Below, one piece after another: positions 1 through 10,447 of a stretch of DNA of 64,000 nucleotides. The notes under the pieces are model-generated. The model made no database searches, was not told the DNA's origin, and worked only from the letters and a program-made list of their open reading frames with translations. The first letter of the stretch is position 1; the number at the start of each line of letters is the position of its first letter. Both the position numbers and the translations under genes were made by a program. The DNA comes from Methylophaga sp. (GTDB lineage: Bacteria > Pseudomonadota > Gammaproteobacteria > Nitrosococcales > Methylophagaceae): assembly GCA_011053005.1 (NCBI GenBank), contig DRHW01000020.1, positions 1-64,000 on the forward strand. Direction: 5' to 3'.

Positions 1-144
1 AGCAAAAGACTTAGCAGAACCACCTTGGGCTTCAGCCATTACTTTTGTAATCGCTGCAGTTAATGTAGTTTTACCATGGTCAACGTGACCAATTGTGCCC
101 ACGTTTACGTGTGGCTTCGTTCTTACAAATTTTTCTTTAGACAT
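1..144 (-). CDS. tuf: Elongation factor Tu, N-terminal 48 codons (partial)
   Basis: The gene runs off the left edge. The visible N-terminus starts [20 protein letters not shown] and continues into the G1 loop GHVDHGKT, which is the nucleotide-binding signature of EF-Tu. EF-Tu delivers aminoacyl-tRNA to the ribosome in the cytosol. It lies downstream of tRNA-Tyr, tRNA-Gly and tRNA-Thr on the same strand, the arrangement of the enterobacterial tufB locus, so this is probably the tufB copy, cotranscribed with the tRNAs. A GGGGAGA ribosome-binding site precedes the ATG. Confidence 0.97.
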   Translation of the reverse strand, partial: MSKEKFVRTKPHVNVGTIGHVDHGKTTLTAAITKVMAEAQGGSAKSFA

Positions 145-228
145 GACCAGTCTCCCCGTCAATATTATCTAGCTATAACAAAAACAAAAAAGACACGGTG
201 ACCCCTGTCTAATCAAATAAAAAACTTT

Positions 229-304
229 TGGAGCCCACAATCAGAATCGAACTGATGACCTCATCCTTACCATGGATGCGCTCTACCGACTGAGCTATGC
301 GGGC
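229..304 (-). tRNA. tRNA-Thr(GGT)
   Basis: A 76-nt cloverleaf with encoded CCA. The acceptor arms GCCCGCA and TGTGGGC pair, the anticodon stem is CATCC/GGATG, and the loop ATGGTAA gives anticodon GGT (threonine). The T loop TTCGATT is canonical. It is the last tRNA before tuf, as thrT is in E. coli. Confidence 0.96.
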
Positions 305-320
305 CTTTAGATCCAAACAA

Positions 321-394
321 TGGAGCGGGTGATGGGAATCGAACCCACGTGATCAGCTTGGAAGGCTGGAGTTCTACCATTGAACTACACCCGC
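321..394 (-). tRNA. tRNA-Gly(TCC)
   Basis: A 74-nt cloverleaf with encoded CCA. The acceptor stem is GCGGGTG/CACCCGC, and the anticodon loop CTTCCAA gives anticodon TCC (glycine). It sits between tRNA-Tyr and tRNA-Thr, as glyT does in the tufB transcript of enterics. Confidence 0.96.
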
Positions 395-432
395 ATATTA
401 ACTCTTTAAAACTAAACTATTAATAATAAATT

Positions 433-517
433 TGGTGGAGGGGGGAGGATTCGAACCTCCGAAGGCTGAGCCGTCAGATTTACAGTCTGATCCCTTTGGC
501 CGCTCGGGAACCCCTCC
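433..517 (-). tRNA. tRNA-Tyr(GTA)
   Basis: An 85-nt class II tRNA with a long variable arm and encoded CCA. The acceptor stem starts GGAGGGG, and the anticodon stem TCAGA/TCTGA encloses CTGTAAA, giving anticodon GTA (tyrosine). It is the promoter-proximal gene of the tRNA-tuf transcript; the first tRNA-Thr (thrU) of the E. coli operon is absent here. Confidence 0.96.
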
Positions 518-530
518 ACGAAAGACCGGC

Positions 531-559
531 ATTTTGCGTAAAAGCTCGCCGCATGTCAA
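531..559 (-). promoter_or_regulatory. Putative sigma-70 promoter of the tRNA-tufB operon
   Basis: On the minus strand a perfect -35 TTGACA is followed after 17 nt by CAAAAT as -10. A GC-rich stretch, GCCGGTC, follows at the discriminator position, as is usual for stringently controlled stable-RNA promoters. It lies about 14 nt before the tRNA-Tyr gene. Confidence 0.75.
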
Positions 560-625
560 CTATTATGTTCATTTAATACTTACACTGGCCTGTCGATTCC
601 TTTTCTGTCGACATATTAAATGATA

Positions 626-655
626 TTGACGGTGCGTAAAAACCACACATAGTAT
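626..655 (+). promoter_or_regulatory. Putative promoter of hslVU
   Basis: TTGACG and TAGTAT are separated by 18 nt, about 40 nt upstream of the hslV ATG. hslVU is under heat-shock control in E. coli, but no convincing sigma-32 signature is visible here, so the sigma factor is left open. Confidence 0.4.
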
Positions 656-696
656 ACTATCTGCGCTTAATATTCATGTGTTTTCAGGAGTTTGAT

Positions 697-1242
697 ATGG
701 AACAATACCGAGGTACAACCATCCTATCTTATCGTAGAAATGGCCAAGTCGTTATCGGCGGTGACGGACAAGTTAGTTTGGGTAATACCGTTATGAAAGG
801 TAATGCACGCAAGGTTAGACGATTATACAATGATAAAGTTATCGCAGGATTTGCAGGCGGTACTGCAGATGCTTTTACCCTATTTGAACGTTTTGAAGCC
901 AAACTAGAAAAACATCAAGGTAATTTAACACGCAGTGCTTTAGAGCTAGCTAAAGACTGGCGCACCGATCGCATTATGCGACGCCTAGAAGCATTGCTCG
1001 CAGTTGCAGATCAACATACTTCTTTAATCATTTCAGGTAATGGCGATGTTATCGAGCCAGAACATGGCTTAATGGCTATTGGTTCGGGCGGACCTTTTGC
1101 TCAATCAGCTGCAACTGCACTGATGGAGAATACCGACCTCAGTGCAAGAGATATCGTAGAAAAAGGGCTTCATATTGCTGCCGATATTTGCATCTACACA
1201 AATCATAACCTTACTATAGAAACTTTAGAAAGCGGGTCATAA
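697..1242 (+). CDS. hslV: HslV, peptidase subunit of the HslUV protease
   Basis: HslV forms the proteolytic double hexamer of the ATP-dependent HslUV (ClpQY) protease in the cytosol. I chose the ATG preceded by CAGGAG six nt upstream; a start 21 nt further up lacks such a site. The protein begins [11 protein letters not shown], so a short propeptide should be cut before Thr7, which becomes the N-terminal catalytic threonine. The stretches [19 protein letters not shown] and [14 protein letters not shown] are family signatures. hslU follows after 4 nt, as in nearly all proteobacteria. Length (181 aa) is normal. Confidence 0.97.
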   Translation: MEQYRGTTILSYRRNGQVVIGGDGQVSLGNTVMKGNARKVRRLYNDKVIAGFAGGTADAFTLFERFEAKLEKHQGNLTRSALELAKDWRTDRIMRRLEALLAVADQHTSLIISGNGDVIEPEHGLMAIGSGGPFAQSAATALMENTDLSARDIVEKGLHIAADICIYTNHNLTIETLESGS

Positions 1243-1246
1243 ATAT

Positions 1247-2572
1247 ATGCAAGCACTCACTCCTCAACAAATTGTTATAGAACTCGATAAACATATCGTT
1301 GGTCAACAAGCGGCCAAAAAAGCGGTGGCTATTGCCTTACGTAATCGCTGGCGCCGGAAACAGCTCAGTGCAGAACTACAACACGAAATTTCGCCCAAAA
1401 ATATTCTTATGATTGGTCCTACTGGAGTCGGTAAAACCGAAATTGCTCGTCGTCTCGCTACTTTAGTCAATGCACCATTTATTAAAGTTGAGGCCACTAA
1501 ATTCACTGAGGTTGGTTACGTAGGTCGTGATGTTGAATCTATTATTCGTGATTTAGCCGAAATCGCTATGAAAATGCTGCGCCAGAAAGCAAGCGAAGGT
1601 GTTAAGTTACGTGCTGATGATGCCGCTGAAGAACGTATATTAGATGCGCTGCTTCGCCCTGCTCGTGAGCAAGAAACTGAAAATGATTCAAGTTCCAGTA
1701 CACGTCAACGTTTTCGTAAAATGCTGCGCGAAGGTCAACTCAATGATCGTGAAATTGAATTAGAGCTTGATTCCTCTTCTCCCGGTGTTGAAATCATGTC
1801 ACCGCCCGGCATGGAAGAAATGACAAATCAACTGCAAGACATGTTTAAAAACATGCACACTTCCAATAAAACCACTCGCAAACTCACTGTTGCAAAGGCG
1901 ATGAAGCTACTCGCCGAACAAGAAGCATATAAGATGGTTAATGAGGAAGATTTAAAAGCGAAAGTCATTGAATCTGTCGAACAAGATGGCATCGTGTTTC
2001 TCGATGAAATTGATAAAATTACTAACCGTAGCGAAGGTGGCAACGGTTCTGATGTTTCTCGTGCCGGCGTACAACGTGATTTACTGCCACTGGTTGAAGG
2101 TAGTTCTGTAACGACTAAATATGGTGTGATTAAAACTGATCACATTCTATTTATTGCCTCAGGCGCTTTTCATTTAAGTAAACCTTCAGACTTAATTCCT
2201 GAATTACAAGGCCGCTTGCCCATTCGTGTTGAGTTACAAGCTTTAGGCGCTGATGAGTTTGTTCGTATATTGACCGAGCCTGATGCTTCACTCACCGAGC
2301 AATACACCGCATTGTTAGCGACTGAAGGCACGCATATCAACTTCAGCCAAGATGGCTTGCAACGCATTGCTGAACTTGCATGGCAAGTGAATGAACAAAC
2401 AGAAAACATCGGTGCACGACGTTTACATACCATGCTCGAAAAACTATTAGAAGAACTCTCGTACAATATCGTTGTCGATGAAAGCACACAAACAACTATC
2501 GATGCTGATTATGTCAATAGTCAGTTATCTGCATTAGTGCAAGATGAAGATTTATCGCGTTATATTCTTTAA
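1247..2572 (+). CDS. hslU: HslU, AAA+ unfoldase subunit of the HslUV protease
   Basis: HslU is the ATPase that recognises, unfolds and threads substrates into HslV. Walker A is GPTGVGKT at about residues 57-64, Walker B lies in VFLDEIDKI near residue 250, and the variable I-domain sits between them. The pore motif GYVGRD is present. The protein ends in SRYIL, matching the HslU C-terminal tail that inserts into HslV. At 441 residues it has the usual length. It is cotranscribed with hslV, and the DUF971 gene follows after 9 nt. Confidence 0.97.
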   Translation: MQALTPQQIVIELDKHIVGQQAAKKAVAIALRNRWRRKQLSAELQHEISPKNILMIGPTGVGKTEIARRLATLVNAPFIKVEATKFTEVGYVGRDVESIIRDLAEIAMKMLRQKASEGVKLRADDAAEERILDALLRPAREQETENDSSSSTRQRFRKMLREGQLNDREIELELDSSSPGVEIMSPPGMEEMTNQLQDMFKNMHTSNKTTRKLTVAKAMKLLAEQEAYKMVNEEDLKAKVIESVEQDGIVFLDEIDKITNRSEGGNGSDVSRAGVQRDLLPLVEGSSVTTKYGVIKTDHILFIASGAFHLSKPSDLIPELQGRLPIRVELQALGADEFVRILTEPDASLTEQYTALLATEGTHINFSQDGLQRIAELAWQVNEQTENIGARRLHTMLEKLLEELSYNIVVDESTQTTIDADYVNSQLSALVQDEDLSRYIL

Positions 2573-2581
2573 AGGATCAGC

Positions 2582-2941
2582 ATGGCCAACACTAATTTCC
2601 CAACAGGCATCACCTTACATAAACAATCAAAAACACTAGAACTGGCTTATGATGATGTCAGCTACCATTTGCCTGCTGAGTACTTACGCGTTCACTCCCC
2701 TTCTGCTGAAGTGCGAGGTCATGGCGTAGGCCAAGAAGTATTACAACTCAATAAAGAACACGTCGCCATCAATCAACTTGAGCCTACTGGCAACTATGCA
2801 CTCAAAATTTATTTTGATGATGGTCATGACAGCGGTTTGTTTACTTGGGATTATTTGTACGATCTTGCTACAAATCAGGAGATTCACTGGCAAAATTATT
2901 TAAATCGGCTTGAAAAAGCAGGTTATCAACGACAAGGCTAA
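2582..2941 (+). CDS. DUF971 protein (gamma-butyrobetaine hydroxylase N-terminal-like)
   Basis: A 119-residue protein with the DUF971 pattern: PTGITLH near the start, [19 protein letters not shown] in the middle, and [23 protein letters not shown] near the end. The same fold forms the N-terminal domain of gamma-butyrobetaine hydroxylases, but here it stands alone without an oxygenase. Its function is unknown; standalone members often lie beside hslU or ubiE in proteobacteria, as here. No cysteine zinc site is visible. Close spacing on both sides suggests cotranscription. Confidence 0.85.
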   Translation: MANTNFPTGITLHKQSKTLELAYDDVSYHLPAEYLRVHSPSAEVRGHGVGQEVLQLNKEHVAINQLEPTGNYALKIYFDDGHDSGLFTWDYLYDLATNQEIHWQNYLNRLEKAGYQRQG

Positions 2942-2946
2942 CGATT

Positions 2947-3693
2947 GTGGAAGAAAAAAAAACTACCCATTTTGGTTATCAAGAAGTTCCGACCGAAGAT
3001 AAAGTCAAACATGTTGCTGGCGTATTTCATTCTGTAGCGAGTAAATATGACTTAATGAATGATTTGATGTCGATGGGCATTCATCGTTTGTGGAAGCGTT
3101 TCACTATTCATACTAGTGGCGTTAGACGCGGTGCAAAAGTATTAGATATTGCCGGCGGCACTGGCGATCTCGCCCTGAAATTTTCCAAATTAGTGGGCAG
3201 CACAGGCCAAGTTATCTTAGCGGATATCAATGCCAGTATGCTCAATGTCGGTCGTGATCGCCTTATTGATGAAGGTATCACCAGTAACATTAATTATGTA
3301 CAAGCCAATGCCGAATGTTTGCCTTTTCCTGATAATACCTTTGATGTAATAACTATCGCTTTTGGCCTGCGAAATGTGACAGATAAAGATGCAGCATTAC
3401 GTTCTATGTTTCGGATTTTAAAACCAGGTGGACGGTTATTGATACTTGAGTTTTCTAAACCCGCTGAATGGTTGGCACCAGTTTACGATACTTATTCGTT
3501 CAAACTGCTCCCTAAAATTGGCAAAATATTTTCTAATGATGAAGATAGTTACCGCTATTTAGCAGAATCTATTCGGATGCATCCTGATCAAGAAACAATG
3601 AAACAAATGATGGTTGATGCGGGTTTTGAACGCTGTGATTTTCATAATATGAGCGCTGGCATTGTAGCTTTACATAGTGGTTATAAATTTTGA
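2947..3693 (+). CDS. ubiE: UbiE, ubiquinone/menaquinone C-methyltransferase
   Basis: A SAM-dependent C-methyltransferase of the ubiquinone (and menaquinone) pathway. It starts at GTG. The SAM-binding motif [14 protein letters not shown] is near residue 65, and the UbiE signatures [20 protein letters not shown] and FGLRNVTD are present. At 248 residues the length is normal. It begins a ubiE-ubiJ-ubiB group in which the stop of ubiE overlaps the start of ubiJ. Confidence 0.96.
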   Translation: MEEKKTTHFGYQEVPTEDKVKHVAGVFHSVASKYDLMNDLMSMGIHRLWKRFTIHTSGVRRGAKVLDIAGGTGDLALKFSKLVGSTGQVILADINASMLNVGRDRLIDEGITSNINYVQANAECLPFPDNTFDVITIAFGLRNVTDKDAALRSMFRILKPGGRLLILEFSKPAEWLAPVYDTYSFKLLPKIGKIFSNDEDSYRYLAESIRMHPDQETMKQMMVDAGFERCDFHNMSAGIVALHSGYKF

Positions 3694-4268
3694 GCATCGC
3701 CCTAAAACCTATCGAACTTGCTTTAAATGCTGCTGTTGCACACGATCCTGAAACCAAAGCGAAGTTAGAGCAATTTGAAGGACGCTGTATTGCGATCAAT
3801 ATCAAAGATCTAAATCAAACGATTGCGATGACTGTTCGGCAACATCAACTCTATTTAAGTACCACACTAGATCAACCTGTTGATTTGACCGTCACAGGTA
3901 AGGCATTAACCTTAGCAAAACTAGGTAGTGATCCCGAAAGTTTGTTCTCAGCTGATATTGATATTAATGGTGATGTGCAATTTGCCAAACAATTACGTGA
4001 TTTGCTAGATGGCTTTGATTTTGATTGGGAAGCCCAACTCGCTCGATTTACGGGCGATACTTTAGCCTACCCTATCGCGCACGGTATAAGACAAGTCAGT
4101 TCATGGGCAAAAAATACCCATAGTTCGATGCAACAAAATATAGCTGAATACCTGCGTGAAGAAAGTCTGATGTTACCCGACAAATCACAAATAAAAGCCT
4201 ATATGCAGGATATTGACACTTTGCGTGCTGATTTTGACCGCCTCGAAGCACGTATCAAAAGATTATAA
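3690..4268 (+). CDS. ubiJ: UbiJ, ubiquinone biosynthesis accessory factor (SCP2 domain)
   Basis: UbiJ is a lipid-binding accessory protein that helps gather the Ubi enzymes that act on hydrophobic intermediates. The start is TTG, overlapping the ubiE stop by 4 nt. The N-terminal half resembles an SCP2 sterol-carrier domain ([16 protein letters not shown] and [18 protein letters not shown]). The C-terminal 60 residues look helical and coiled-coil forming, as in known UbiJ. At 192 residues it is typical. The ubiE-ubiJ-ubiB order strongly supports the call. Confidence 0.92.
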   Translation: MSIALKPIELALNAAVAHDPETKAKLEQFEGRCIAINIKDLNQTIAMTVRQHQLYLSTTLDQPVDLTVTGKALTLAKLGSDPESLFSADIDINGDVQFAKQLRDLLDGFDFDWEAQLARFTGDTLAYPIAHGIRQVSSWAKNTHSSMQQNIAEYLREESLMLPDKSQIKAYMQDIDTLRADFDRLEARIKRL

Positions 4269-4271
4269 ATA

Positions 4272-5942
4272 ATGAAACTACAGCATCTTTTTCGGCTCAT
4301 TCAAATCAATCATGTGTTATCAAAACATCGCTTAGATGAATTTATTCAAAATACGCATATTCTTGGTCCTTTGCGTTTTTTAAGCTATTTATCACCTTAT
4401 CGTTGGACACATAGTAATAAAACACCACGTGGTGAACGATTGCGTTTAGCCTTAGAAGATCTTGGGCCAATCTTTGTTAAAATCGGTCAAATACTGTCAA
4501 CCCGACGCGATTTATTACCGGATGATATCGCAGATGCCTTAGCCAAACTGCAAGACCGAGTGATGCCATTTCCGAATGAACAAGCACGTGCTTTAATTCA
4601 AGAAGCTTATGGCGAACAGGCACTCGACTCACTATTTTTACATATTGATGAACAACCGCTCGCTTCAGCCTCGATTGCTCAAGTTCATGCAGCTACACTG
4701 ATTGATGGTCGCAATGTCATCATCAAAATTGTTCGGCCGAATATTAGACCGCGTATTCGTCGTGACATTGATTTATTACATATCTTAGCGGACTTGGCAG
4801 AACGTTTCTGGGTTGATGGCAGACGACTTCGTCCCAAAGAAGTGGTCGTTGAAATAGAAAAAAATCTATTTGATGAATTGGATATGATGCGTGAAGCTGC
4901 CTCTGCCTCGCAACTACGCCGTAACTTTGCCGACTCTACCTTATTATATGTACCAGAAATAAACTGGCAGCTCACTAAAAGTAATTTATTAGTGCAAGAA
5001 CGTATTTATGGCGTGCCCATCGGAGATGTTGCTAAATTACATGCCAACCACGTTAATATGGAAAAACTAGCCGAAATTGGTGTGGAGATATTTTTCACCC
5101 AAGCTTTCAAACATGGCTTTTTTCATGCTGATATGCATCCAGGCAATATCATGGTCGATATTTCAGATCCAGAAAATCCACGTTATATTGCCGTAGATTT
5201 TGGCATTATGGGTACTTTGTCACCGGATGATCAAAACTACCTTGCCGACAACTTTCTTGCCTTTTTCAAAAGTGATTATCGTCGTGTCGCAGAACTTCAT
5301 ATTCAATCAGGCTGGGTGCCTGCTGATACGCGTATTGATGAATTTGAAGCAGCGATTCGTAGTGTGTGCGAACCTATTTTTGCCAAACCACTTAAAGAAA
5401 TATCGTTTGGTCATGTATTATTACGATTATTTCAAACTGCTCGTCGTTTTAATATGCAAGTACAACCACAGCTTGTTTTACTACAAAAAACATTACTTAA
5501 TATTGAAGGTTTAGGTCGGCAACTTTATCCGGAGTTAGATTTATGGAAAACGGCAAAACCAATTTTAGAACAGTGGATGCAAGAAAAAATGGGTTGGCGA
5601 GCTGCGCTAGACAACATCAAACAAGAAATACCGAACTGGGCGCAGACTTTACCCAAATTACCTAATCTGATGCATACATTGGTCCAGCAGGCACAAGATG
5701 GTAAATTAAAAATGCAATTATCATCGGATGACTTGAAGCAACTACAACAAGAAGTCCGTAATGCTAGTTACCGCAGTGCCGCGGCAATAAGTGGTGCTGC
5801 ATTTATTATTGGCGCAGCAGTTATTAAAGGTCTAGATGGTTATGCACCTTCTATGATTGCAGGGATGCCCGTGTTAAGTTGGGTATTTGGAATTTGGGGT
5901 GCACTGTTGCTATATTTTAGTTTAACAAGAACATCAAACTAA
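4272..5942 (+). CDS. ubiB: UbiB, ABC1/ADCK-type atypical kinase for ubiquinone biosynthesis
   Basis: UbiB is a membrane-anchored protein-kinase-like ATPase required for ubiquinone synthesis. The hallmark N-terminal extension with the KxGQ motif is seen in FVKIGQILSTRRDLLP (about residues 73-88). The catalytic-loop equivalent is HADMHPGNIMV, followed by AVDFGIMG. Two hydrophobic segments near the C-terminus (about 500-550) are the expected membrane hairpin. At 556 residues the length is standard. It ends the ubi group; about 75 nt separate it from the HDOD gene. Confidence 0.96.
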   Translation: MKLQHLFRLIQINHVLSKHRLDEFIQNTHILGPLRFLSYLSPYRWTHSNKTPRGERLRLALEDLGPIFVKIGQILSTRRDLLPDDIADALAKLQDRVMPFPNEQARALIQEAYGEQALDSLFLHIDEQPLASASIAQVHAATLIDGRNVIIKIVRPNIRPRIRRDIDLLHILADLAERFWVDGRRLRPKEVVVEIEKNLFDELDMMREAASASQLRRNFADSTLLYVPEINWQLTKSNLLVQERIYGVPIGDVAKLHANHVNMEKLAEIGVEIFFTQAFKHGFFHADMHPGNIMVDISDPENPRYIAVDFGIMGTLSPDDQNYLADNFLAFFKSDYRRVAELHIQSGWVPADTRIDEFEAAIRSVCEPIFAKPLKEISFGHVLLRLFQTARRFNMQVQPQLVLLQKTLLNIEGLGRQLYPELDLWKTAKPILEQWMQEKMGWRAALDNIKQEIPNWAQTLPKLPNLMHTLVQQAQDGKLKMQLSSDDLKQLQQEVRNASYRSAAAISGAAFIIGAAVIKGLDGYAPSMIAGMPVLSWVFGIWGALLLYFSLTRTSN

Positions 5943-6018
5943 TCATAAGCAACACAAACTTAACAGTTTCGTACCCATTTGTTCCATCGAAACTTGTTTA
6001 TTTAGGAAACGGCTTACT

Positions 6019-6852
6019 ATGAAGCTAGAAATACAACCTTTATTCAATCAACTTGATAATCTCCCTCAAATTCCAGAGATCGTGCATCTACTGATAAATC
6101 AGGCGGATGATGTCAATATTGATTTTAAAGATATCGCTAACAAAGTGGAAAAAGATCAGGTTATTTCAGTTAAAGTTTTGCGTTTGGTTAACTCTGCCCA
6201 CTACTGCCTGCCTATTAAAATAAGTTCAATACCACAATCTTTAACCTACATTGGTATGAATGAGTTAAAAAAGCTGGTGATTGTATCAGGCCTTGTCAAT
6301 TCAATTGATGAAGTACCTGGCATTAGTCTAGAGGATCTCTGGCTTGATAATTTTCGTACAGCCACCTATGCAAAATGGTTAGCAGATCATACACATATTG
6401 AAAATAGTGAAATGATTTTCACTGCTGGTCTTATTAGTAGTTTGGGTAAAGTGCTTATTCATTTAGATGATGCAACTACAGCAAAAAAAATCAACTTAGA
6501 AGTCAAGGCAGGTCATCAGCGATCCGAATCTGAACGCAAGCATCTTGGATTTACCCACCAAGAAGTGTCTGCTGAATTATGTCGTATCTGGGAATTTCCC
6601 GATGATTTGGTGAGTACTATTTATAACTCTGCAGAACCCTTCCGCGCCGATGAAATATCCTTAGCTGCCAATGCCGTGTATATCGCTCGTTATATAAGCG
6701 AGTCCACTTATAGTAAAAAAGATCGAACGACTATCTTGGCTGAGTTTCCAGTTAAAGAATGGCAACAATTGGGTTTACAAAAAGAAGATATTACACAAAA
6801 AATGGCGGTATTATTAGCTTTAGATACTGGATTAGAAGGTGTTTTAGATTAG
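6019..6852 (+). CDS. HDOD domain protein
   Basis: A 277-residue cytosolic protein that is essentially one HDOD domain, a degenerate HD phosphohydrolase relative that usually acts as a signalling scaffold. It starts with LDNLPQIPEIVHLL and contains VSVKVLRLVNSAHYCLP, the usual HDOD pattern, where the divalent-metal His-Asp pair of true HD enzymes is not evident. It carries no receiver or GGDEF domain. It may have its own transcript. A role in motility or c-di-GMP signalling would fit HDOD proteins elsewhere but is not shown here. Confidence 0.85.
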   Translation: MKLEIQPLFNQLDNLPQIPEIVHLLINQADDVNIDFKDIANKVEKDQVISVKVLRLVNSAHYCLPIKISSIPQSLTYIGMNELKKLVIVSGLVNSIDEVPGISLEDLWLDNFRTATYAKWLADHTHIENSEMIFTAGLISSLGKVLIHLDDATTAKKINLEVKAGHQRSESERKHLGFTHQEVSAELCRIWEFPDDLVSTIYNSAEPFRADEISLAANAVYIARYISESTYSKKDRTTILAEFPVKEWQQLGLQKEDITQKMAVLLALDTGLEGVLD

Positions 6853-6945
6853 CTTTATTGATTTATTAATAATGATTCCTCAAAGCTAGTTTAACTCGCT
6901 AATAACTTATTTCTATACTCATCATATTTAACAAAAGATCTCACT

Positions 6946-7719
6946 ATGTTCAAAATTATTTTTATTGTTGCTGGTTATTATTTCTTAGGATTATTTGGTG
7001 CCTTTCTCGGATATTTAATAGGAGGCAGTATTGATCGTGGTCGACAATACGGTCTAGGTGGCATCAACCCACTTGGCAATGATCAACGCAAAACTGTCTT
7101 TTTAGAAACCGCCTTTGTTTTGATGGGAAAGCTCGCTAAAGCCGATGGTCATATTTCTAAAGATGAAATTGCTCATGTTGAACAATTTATTCAAAAAATG
7201 GGTATGTCAGCGGAACATAGACAACAAGCCATCGCTCAATTCAAGCGTGGTTCAGTCGCTGGTTTTGATATCAATGCTACCTTAAATGAGTTTATGGCAA
7301 CATGCGGTAACACCTCAAATTTAAAACAAGTACTGTTGACTTATTTAACGGTTATGGCCGTGTCTGATGGCAAGCTTGATCCAGCTGAACATGCCTTATT
7401 AGAGAAAATAGCATTACGCTTAGGTTATAGTGCTGCTACATTTAAACAAATGTTAGATATGCTGCTCAATCAATCGCATTTCTCCCAAGGAAACACAAGT
7501 TCACCTTCAGCATTAGAAGAAGCCTATAAAGCGTTAGGTGTCAGCAAAGATAGTACCGATCAAGAAATCAAACGAGCATATCGCAAGTTAATGAGCCAAT
7601 ATCATCCTGATAAACTGATTGGTCAAGGTTTGCCAGAAGATATGATCGCTGTAGCAACGGAACAAGCGAAAGATATTCAAGTCGCTTACGACTTAATCAA
7701 AAAACATCGCCAAAAATAA
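6946..7719 (+). CDS. djlA: DjlA-like membrane co-chaperone (TerB-like plus J domain)
   Basis: A type III DnaJ protein that would stimulate DnaK at the inner membrane. Residues about 2-25 form one membrane segment with glycines typical of DjlA (GLFGAFLGYLIGG). A TerB-like helical domain follows (about 50-150), with two acidic AKADGHISKDE and AVSDGKLDPAEH motifs. A C-terminal J domain (about 190-257) carries the HPD motif in QYHPDKLIGQG. At 257 residues it is close to E. coli DjlA. It is the last gene of the rightward run and meets the GGDEF gene tail to tail. Confidence 0.9.
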   Translation: MFKIIFIVAGYYFLGLFGAFLGYLIGGSIDRGRQYGLGGINPLGNDQRKTVFLETAFVLMGKLAKADGHISKDEIAHVEQFIQKMGMSAEHRQQAIAQFKRGSVAGFDINATLNEFMATCGNTSNLKQVLLTYLTVMAVSDGKLDPAEHALLEKIALRLGYSAATFKQMLDMLLNQSHFSQGNTSSPSALEEAYKALGVSKDSTDQEIKRAYRKLMSQYHPDKLIGQGLPEDMIAVATEQAKDIQVAYDLIKKHRQK

Positions 7720-7745
7720 ACTAGGACTTAATCAATAATGGTCGT

Positions 7746-8687
7746 TTAAGGTTCTTCTATCACCACTAGATTACGACCTTTATATTTTGCCGCATAAAGT
7801 AGTTTATCGACCTTATTTAAAAAGGCACTTGCCTGCCCTTCCCTAGTAGGGATAACACTGCCAACACCAATGCTCACCGTTAAAAAGGGACTGATTTCTG
7901 AACAATCATGAGGAATTAGCTGGTCAATAATAAGGCTTCGATAACGTTCTGCTAACTGATGTGCTGCATTTTTACCGGTATCCGGCAAAATAATTGCAAA
8001 TTCTTCACCACCAAAACGGGCAATCAAGTCCCTAGGCCGTCTTTTGGTTTCTCCCAACAAGCCAGCAATTTTTTTCAAACATTCATCGCCCTGCAAATGC
8101 CCGTAAGTATCGTTATATTGCTTGAAGTAATCGATATCTAACATGATAAGTGATAGGGTTTGATGATTTCTTTGTGCTACAGCCCATTCTTTTGCTAAAC
8201 AATCATCAAACATTCGGCGATTAGCAATACCTGTAAGCCCATCTTGATAGGAAAGTTGTTCCAGTTTATGTTGTAAGGTAATGAGTTCTTCCTCATTTTT
8301 TTTACGCTCGCTAATATCGAACATAAACCCCACTAAGGACTCAACCTCACCATTTTCTTCTCTAATCACATGCACAACATCTCGGATCCAGACGTAGTCT
8401 CCATTTTGTGACATTGCTCGGTAATCTGCTTCATGATCAACACCGGCTTGTGATTGAGCAACACAAAAATTAACAACCCGATCTCGGTCATCAGGATGCA
8501 TACGTGCGACCCAATCATCAACTGAAACCCAGCTATCTGCAGTCCAGCCAAGTAATCTTTCAATTTGAGGACCAATATAACTAAAGCTCATCCTTTTCCA
8601 ATCAATCTTCCATGGAATCGCTTTTGTAGATTCTAATAGCGTTTTATAAACGTCATCCCTTGTTTCCAAAACACTCACTCCGCTCAT
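7746..8687 (-). CDS. PAS-GGDEF diguanylate cyclase
   Basis: Predicted cytosolic enzyme making cyclic di-GMP from GTP. A PAS domain with PAC tail (about residues 20-135) precedes a GGDEF domain (about 150-313). The active-site loop reads GGEEF, a functional variant, and an RxxD sequence (RPRD) lies five residues before it, the position of the inhibitory I-site, so feedback inhibition is likely. No membrane segment is present. It follows fhs by 37 nt on the same strand and may be its last cotranscribed gene. No Shine-Dalgarno is obvious before the chosen ATG; a TTG six codons in has GGAG upstream. Confidence 0.9.
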   Translation of the reverse strand: MSGVSVLETRDDVYKTLLESTKAIPWKIDWKRMSFSYIGPQIERLLGWTADSWVSVDDWVARMHPDDRDRVVNFCVAQSQAGVDHEADYRAMSQNGDYVWIRDVVHVIREENGEVESLVGFMFDISERKKNEEELITLQHKLEQLSYQDGLTGIANRRMFDDCLAKEWAVAQRNHQTLSLIMLDIDYFKQYNDTYGHLQGDECLKKIAGLLGETKRRPRDLIARFGGEEFAIILPDTGKNAAHQLAERYRSLIIDQLIPHDCSEISPFLTVSIGVGSVIPTREGQASAFLNKVDKLLYAAKYKGRNLVVIEEP

Positions 8688-8724
8688 TACTATTTACATA
8701 GCTATAATCGAAAATAATGATGAC

Positions 8725-10395
8725 TTAAAACAAGCCACTAATCTCACCTGCATCACTAATATCAATACGTTCACTAGCGGGTTGTTTGGGTAAGCCCGGC
8801 ATCGTCATAATATCGCCACACAAAACGACAATAAACTCGGCACCACTCGACAATCGAACATCACGTATTGTCAGCGTATGTCCGGTAGCTGCGCCGCGTA
8901 ATGTTGGATCGCTACTAAATGAATACGGTGTTTTTGCGATGCAAACGGGTACATGTTGATGTGTTTGGCTAAACAGAGCGAGTTTAGCCAATACCTTTTT
9001 ATCCGCAACTACTTCACTCGCGCCATAGGTTTTAGTCGCTACTGCCGTTATCTTGTCCCACAAAGGCGCATCATTAGCATAAAGAAACTGGCACTCATTC
9101 TGACTTTCATCTAATGTTGCGATGACAGCTTGGGCAAGCTCTTCTGCACCTGCTCCGCCATGCGCCCAATGTGTAGCAACAATCGCTCTTGCACCATAGG
9201 ATTCTACTGTTTTTTTAATTAAATCAATTTCGGCATCGGTATCTTGTACAAAGTGATTAATAGCAACGACACAAGATAAACCAAAGTGTTGTTGTAGATT
9301 GGTCAGATGACGTTTTAGATTTTCCATACCTCGTTCTAAGGCGGACAAATCTTCATTGGCTAACTCAGAAACTTCAAGACCGCCGTGATATTTCAAGGCT
9401 TTCACTGTGGCAACCACCACAGCCATATCAGGTTTAATGCCCGCTTTACGACATTTAATATCAATAAACTTCTCTGCGCCCAAATCGGCACCAAACCCTG
9501 CTTCAGTAACCACATAGTCACTTAATTTCAAGGCCATTTTAGTTGCAATAATAGAATTACAACCGTGAGCAATATTAGCGAAAGGACCGCCATGCACAAA
9601 GGCAAGATTATTTTCTAAGGTTTGAACTAGGTTTGGCTTTAATGCTTCTTTTAATAAAGCAGCCATTGCACCATGTGCATTCAAATCACGTGCAAATCGA
9701 GCGGTACCATCACGTGAATAACCGATTAAGATATTACTTAAACGTTGTTTCAACTCTTGTAATGAATTAGATAGACAAAAGATAGCCATCACTTCAGAAG
9801 CAACAACAATATCAAAACCATCTTCACGCGGAAAACCATTAATAGCGCCGCCAAGTCCCACATTAATTTGACGCAGTGCACGATCATTCATATCCATCAC
9901 TCGGCCCCACGTGATTTTTCGCACGTCTAAATCCAAACTATTGCCGTGATGAATATGATTGTCGATCATTGCTGACAATAAATTGTGTGCCGAGGCAATC
10001 GCATGTAAATCGCCAGTAAAGTGGAGATTAATATCTTCCATCGGTACTACTTGTGCATAGCCACCGCCTGCTGCACCGCCTTTCATACCAAAACATGGGC
10101 CCATAGAAGGTTCACGTACACAAACCATCGATTTTTTGCCAATACGATTAAGTGCATCACTCAAACCAATTGTCGTGGTGGTTTTGCCTTCGCCGGCTGG
10201 TGTAGGACTGACCGCGGTGACAAGAATCAGTTTGCCATTAGGTTTATCAGCTAAGTCCGTCATCACATCTAATGAAACTTTAGCTTTGTATCGACCATAA
10301 GGATCAAGTTTAAGAGGATCTAAACCTAAGCGCTGCTCAGCAAGTGGTAGGATTTGTTGCATCTTAGCTTGTTGTGCAATTTCGATATCTGACAT
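8725..10395 (-). CDS. fhs: Formate-tetrahydrofolate ligase
   Basis: Catalyses the ATP-dependent formation of 10-formyl-tetrahydrofolate from formate and tetrahydrofolate, the entry of formate into one-carbon metabolism. The phosphate loop [11 protein letters not shown] near residue 65 and the segments [16 protein letters not shown] and [11 protein letters not shown] are family signatures. I chose the ATG beginning [10 protein letters not shown] because GGAA lies six nt ahead of it; an ATG four codons earlier has its purine stretch too close. About 556 residues is normal. In a methylotroph this enzyme would link formate to biosynthesis. It follows ubiX by about 50 nt. Confidence 0.95.
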   Translation of the reverse strand: MSDIEIAQQAKMQQILPLAEQRLGLDPLKLDPYGRYKAKVSLDVMTDLADKPNGKLILVTAVSPTPAGEGKTTTTIGLSDALNRIGKKSMVCVREPSMGPCFGMKGGAAGGGYAQVVPMEDINLHFTGDLHAIASAHNLLSAMIDNHIHHGNSLDLDVRKITWGRVMDMNDRALRQINVGLGGAINGFPREDGFDIVVASEVMAIFCLSNSLQELKQRLSNILIGYSRDGTARFARDLNAHGAMAALLKEALKPNLVQTLENNLAFVHGGPFANIAHGCNSIIATKMALKLSDYVVTEAGFGADLGAEKFIDIKCRKAGIKPDMAVVVATVKALKYHGGLEVSELANEDLSALERGMENLKRHLTNLQQHFGLSCVVAINHFVQDTDAEIDLIKKTVESYGARAIVATHWAHGGAGAEELAQAVIATLDESQNECQFLYANDAPLWDKITAVATKTYGASEVVADKKVLAKLALFSQTHQHVPVCIAKTPYSFSSDPTLRGAATGHTLTIRDVRLSSGAEFIVVLCGDIMTMPGLPKQPASERIDISDAGEISGLF

Positions 10396-10447
10396 GTGTT
10401 GTTCCATTCCGGCAATTAGTTAGCAATTATACGTGACTATGCGGCAT

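Noticed and set aside
676-696. Upstream start for hslV
   Set aside because: It would add seven residues before the propeptide and lacks a ribosome-binding site; the ATG at 697 has CAGGAG.
5200-5514. 104-codon frame inside ubiB
   Set aside because: It lies within the conserved kinase-like domain of ubiB in another frame, with no ribosome-binding site.
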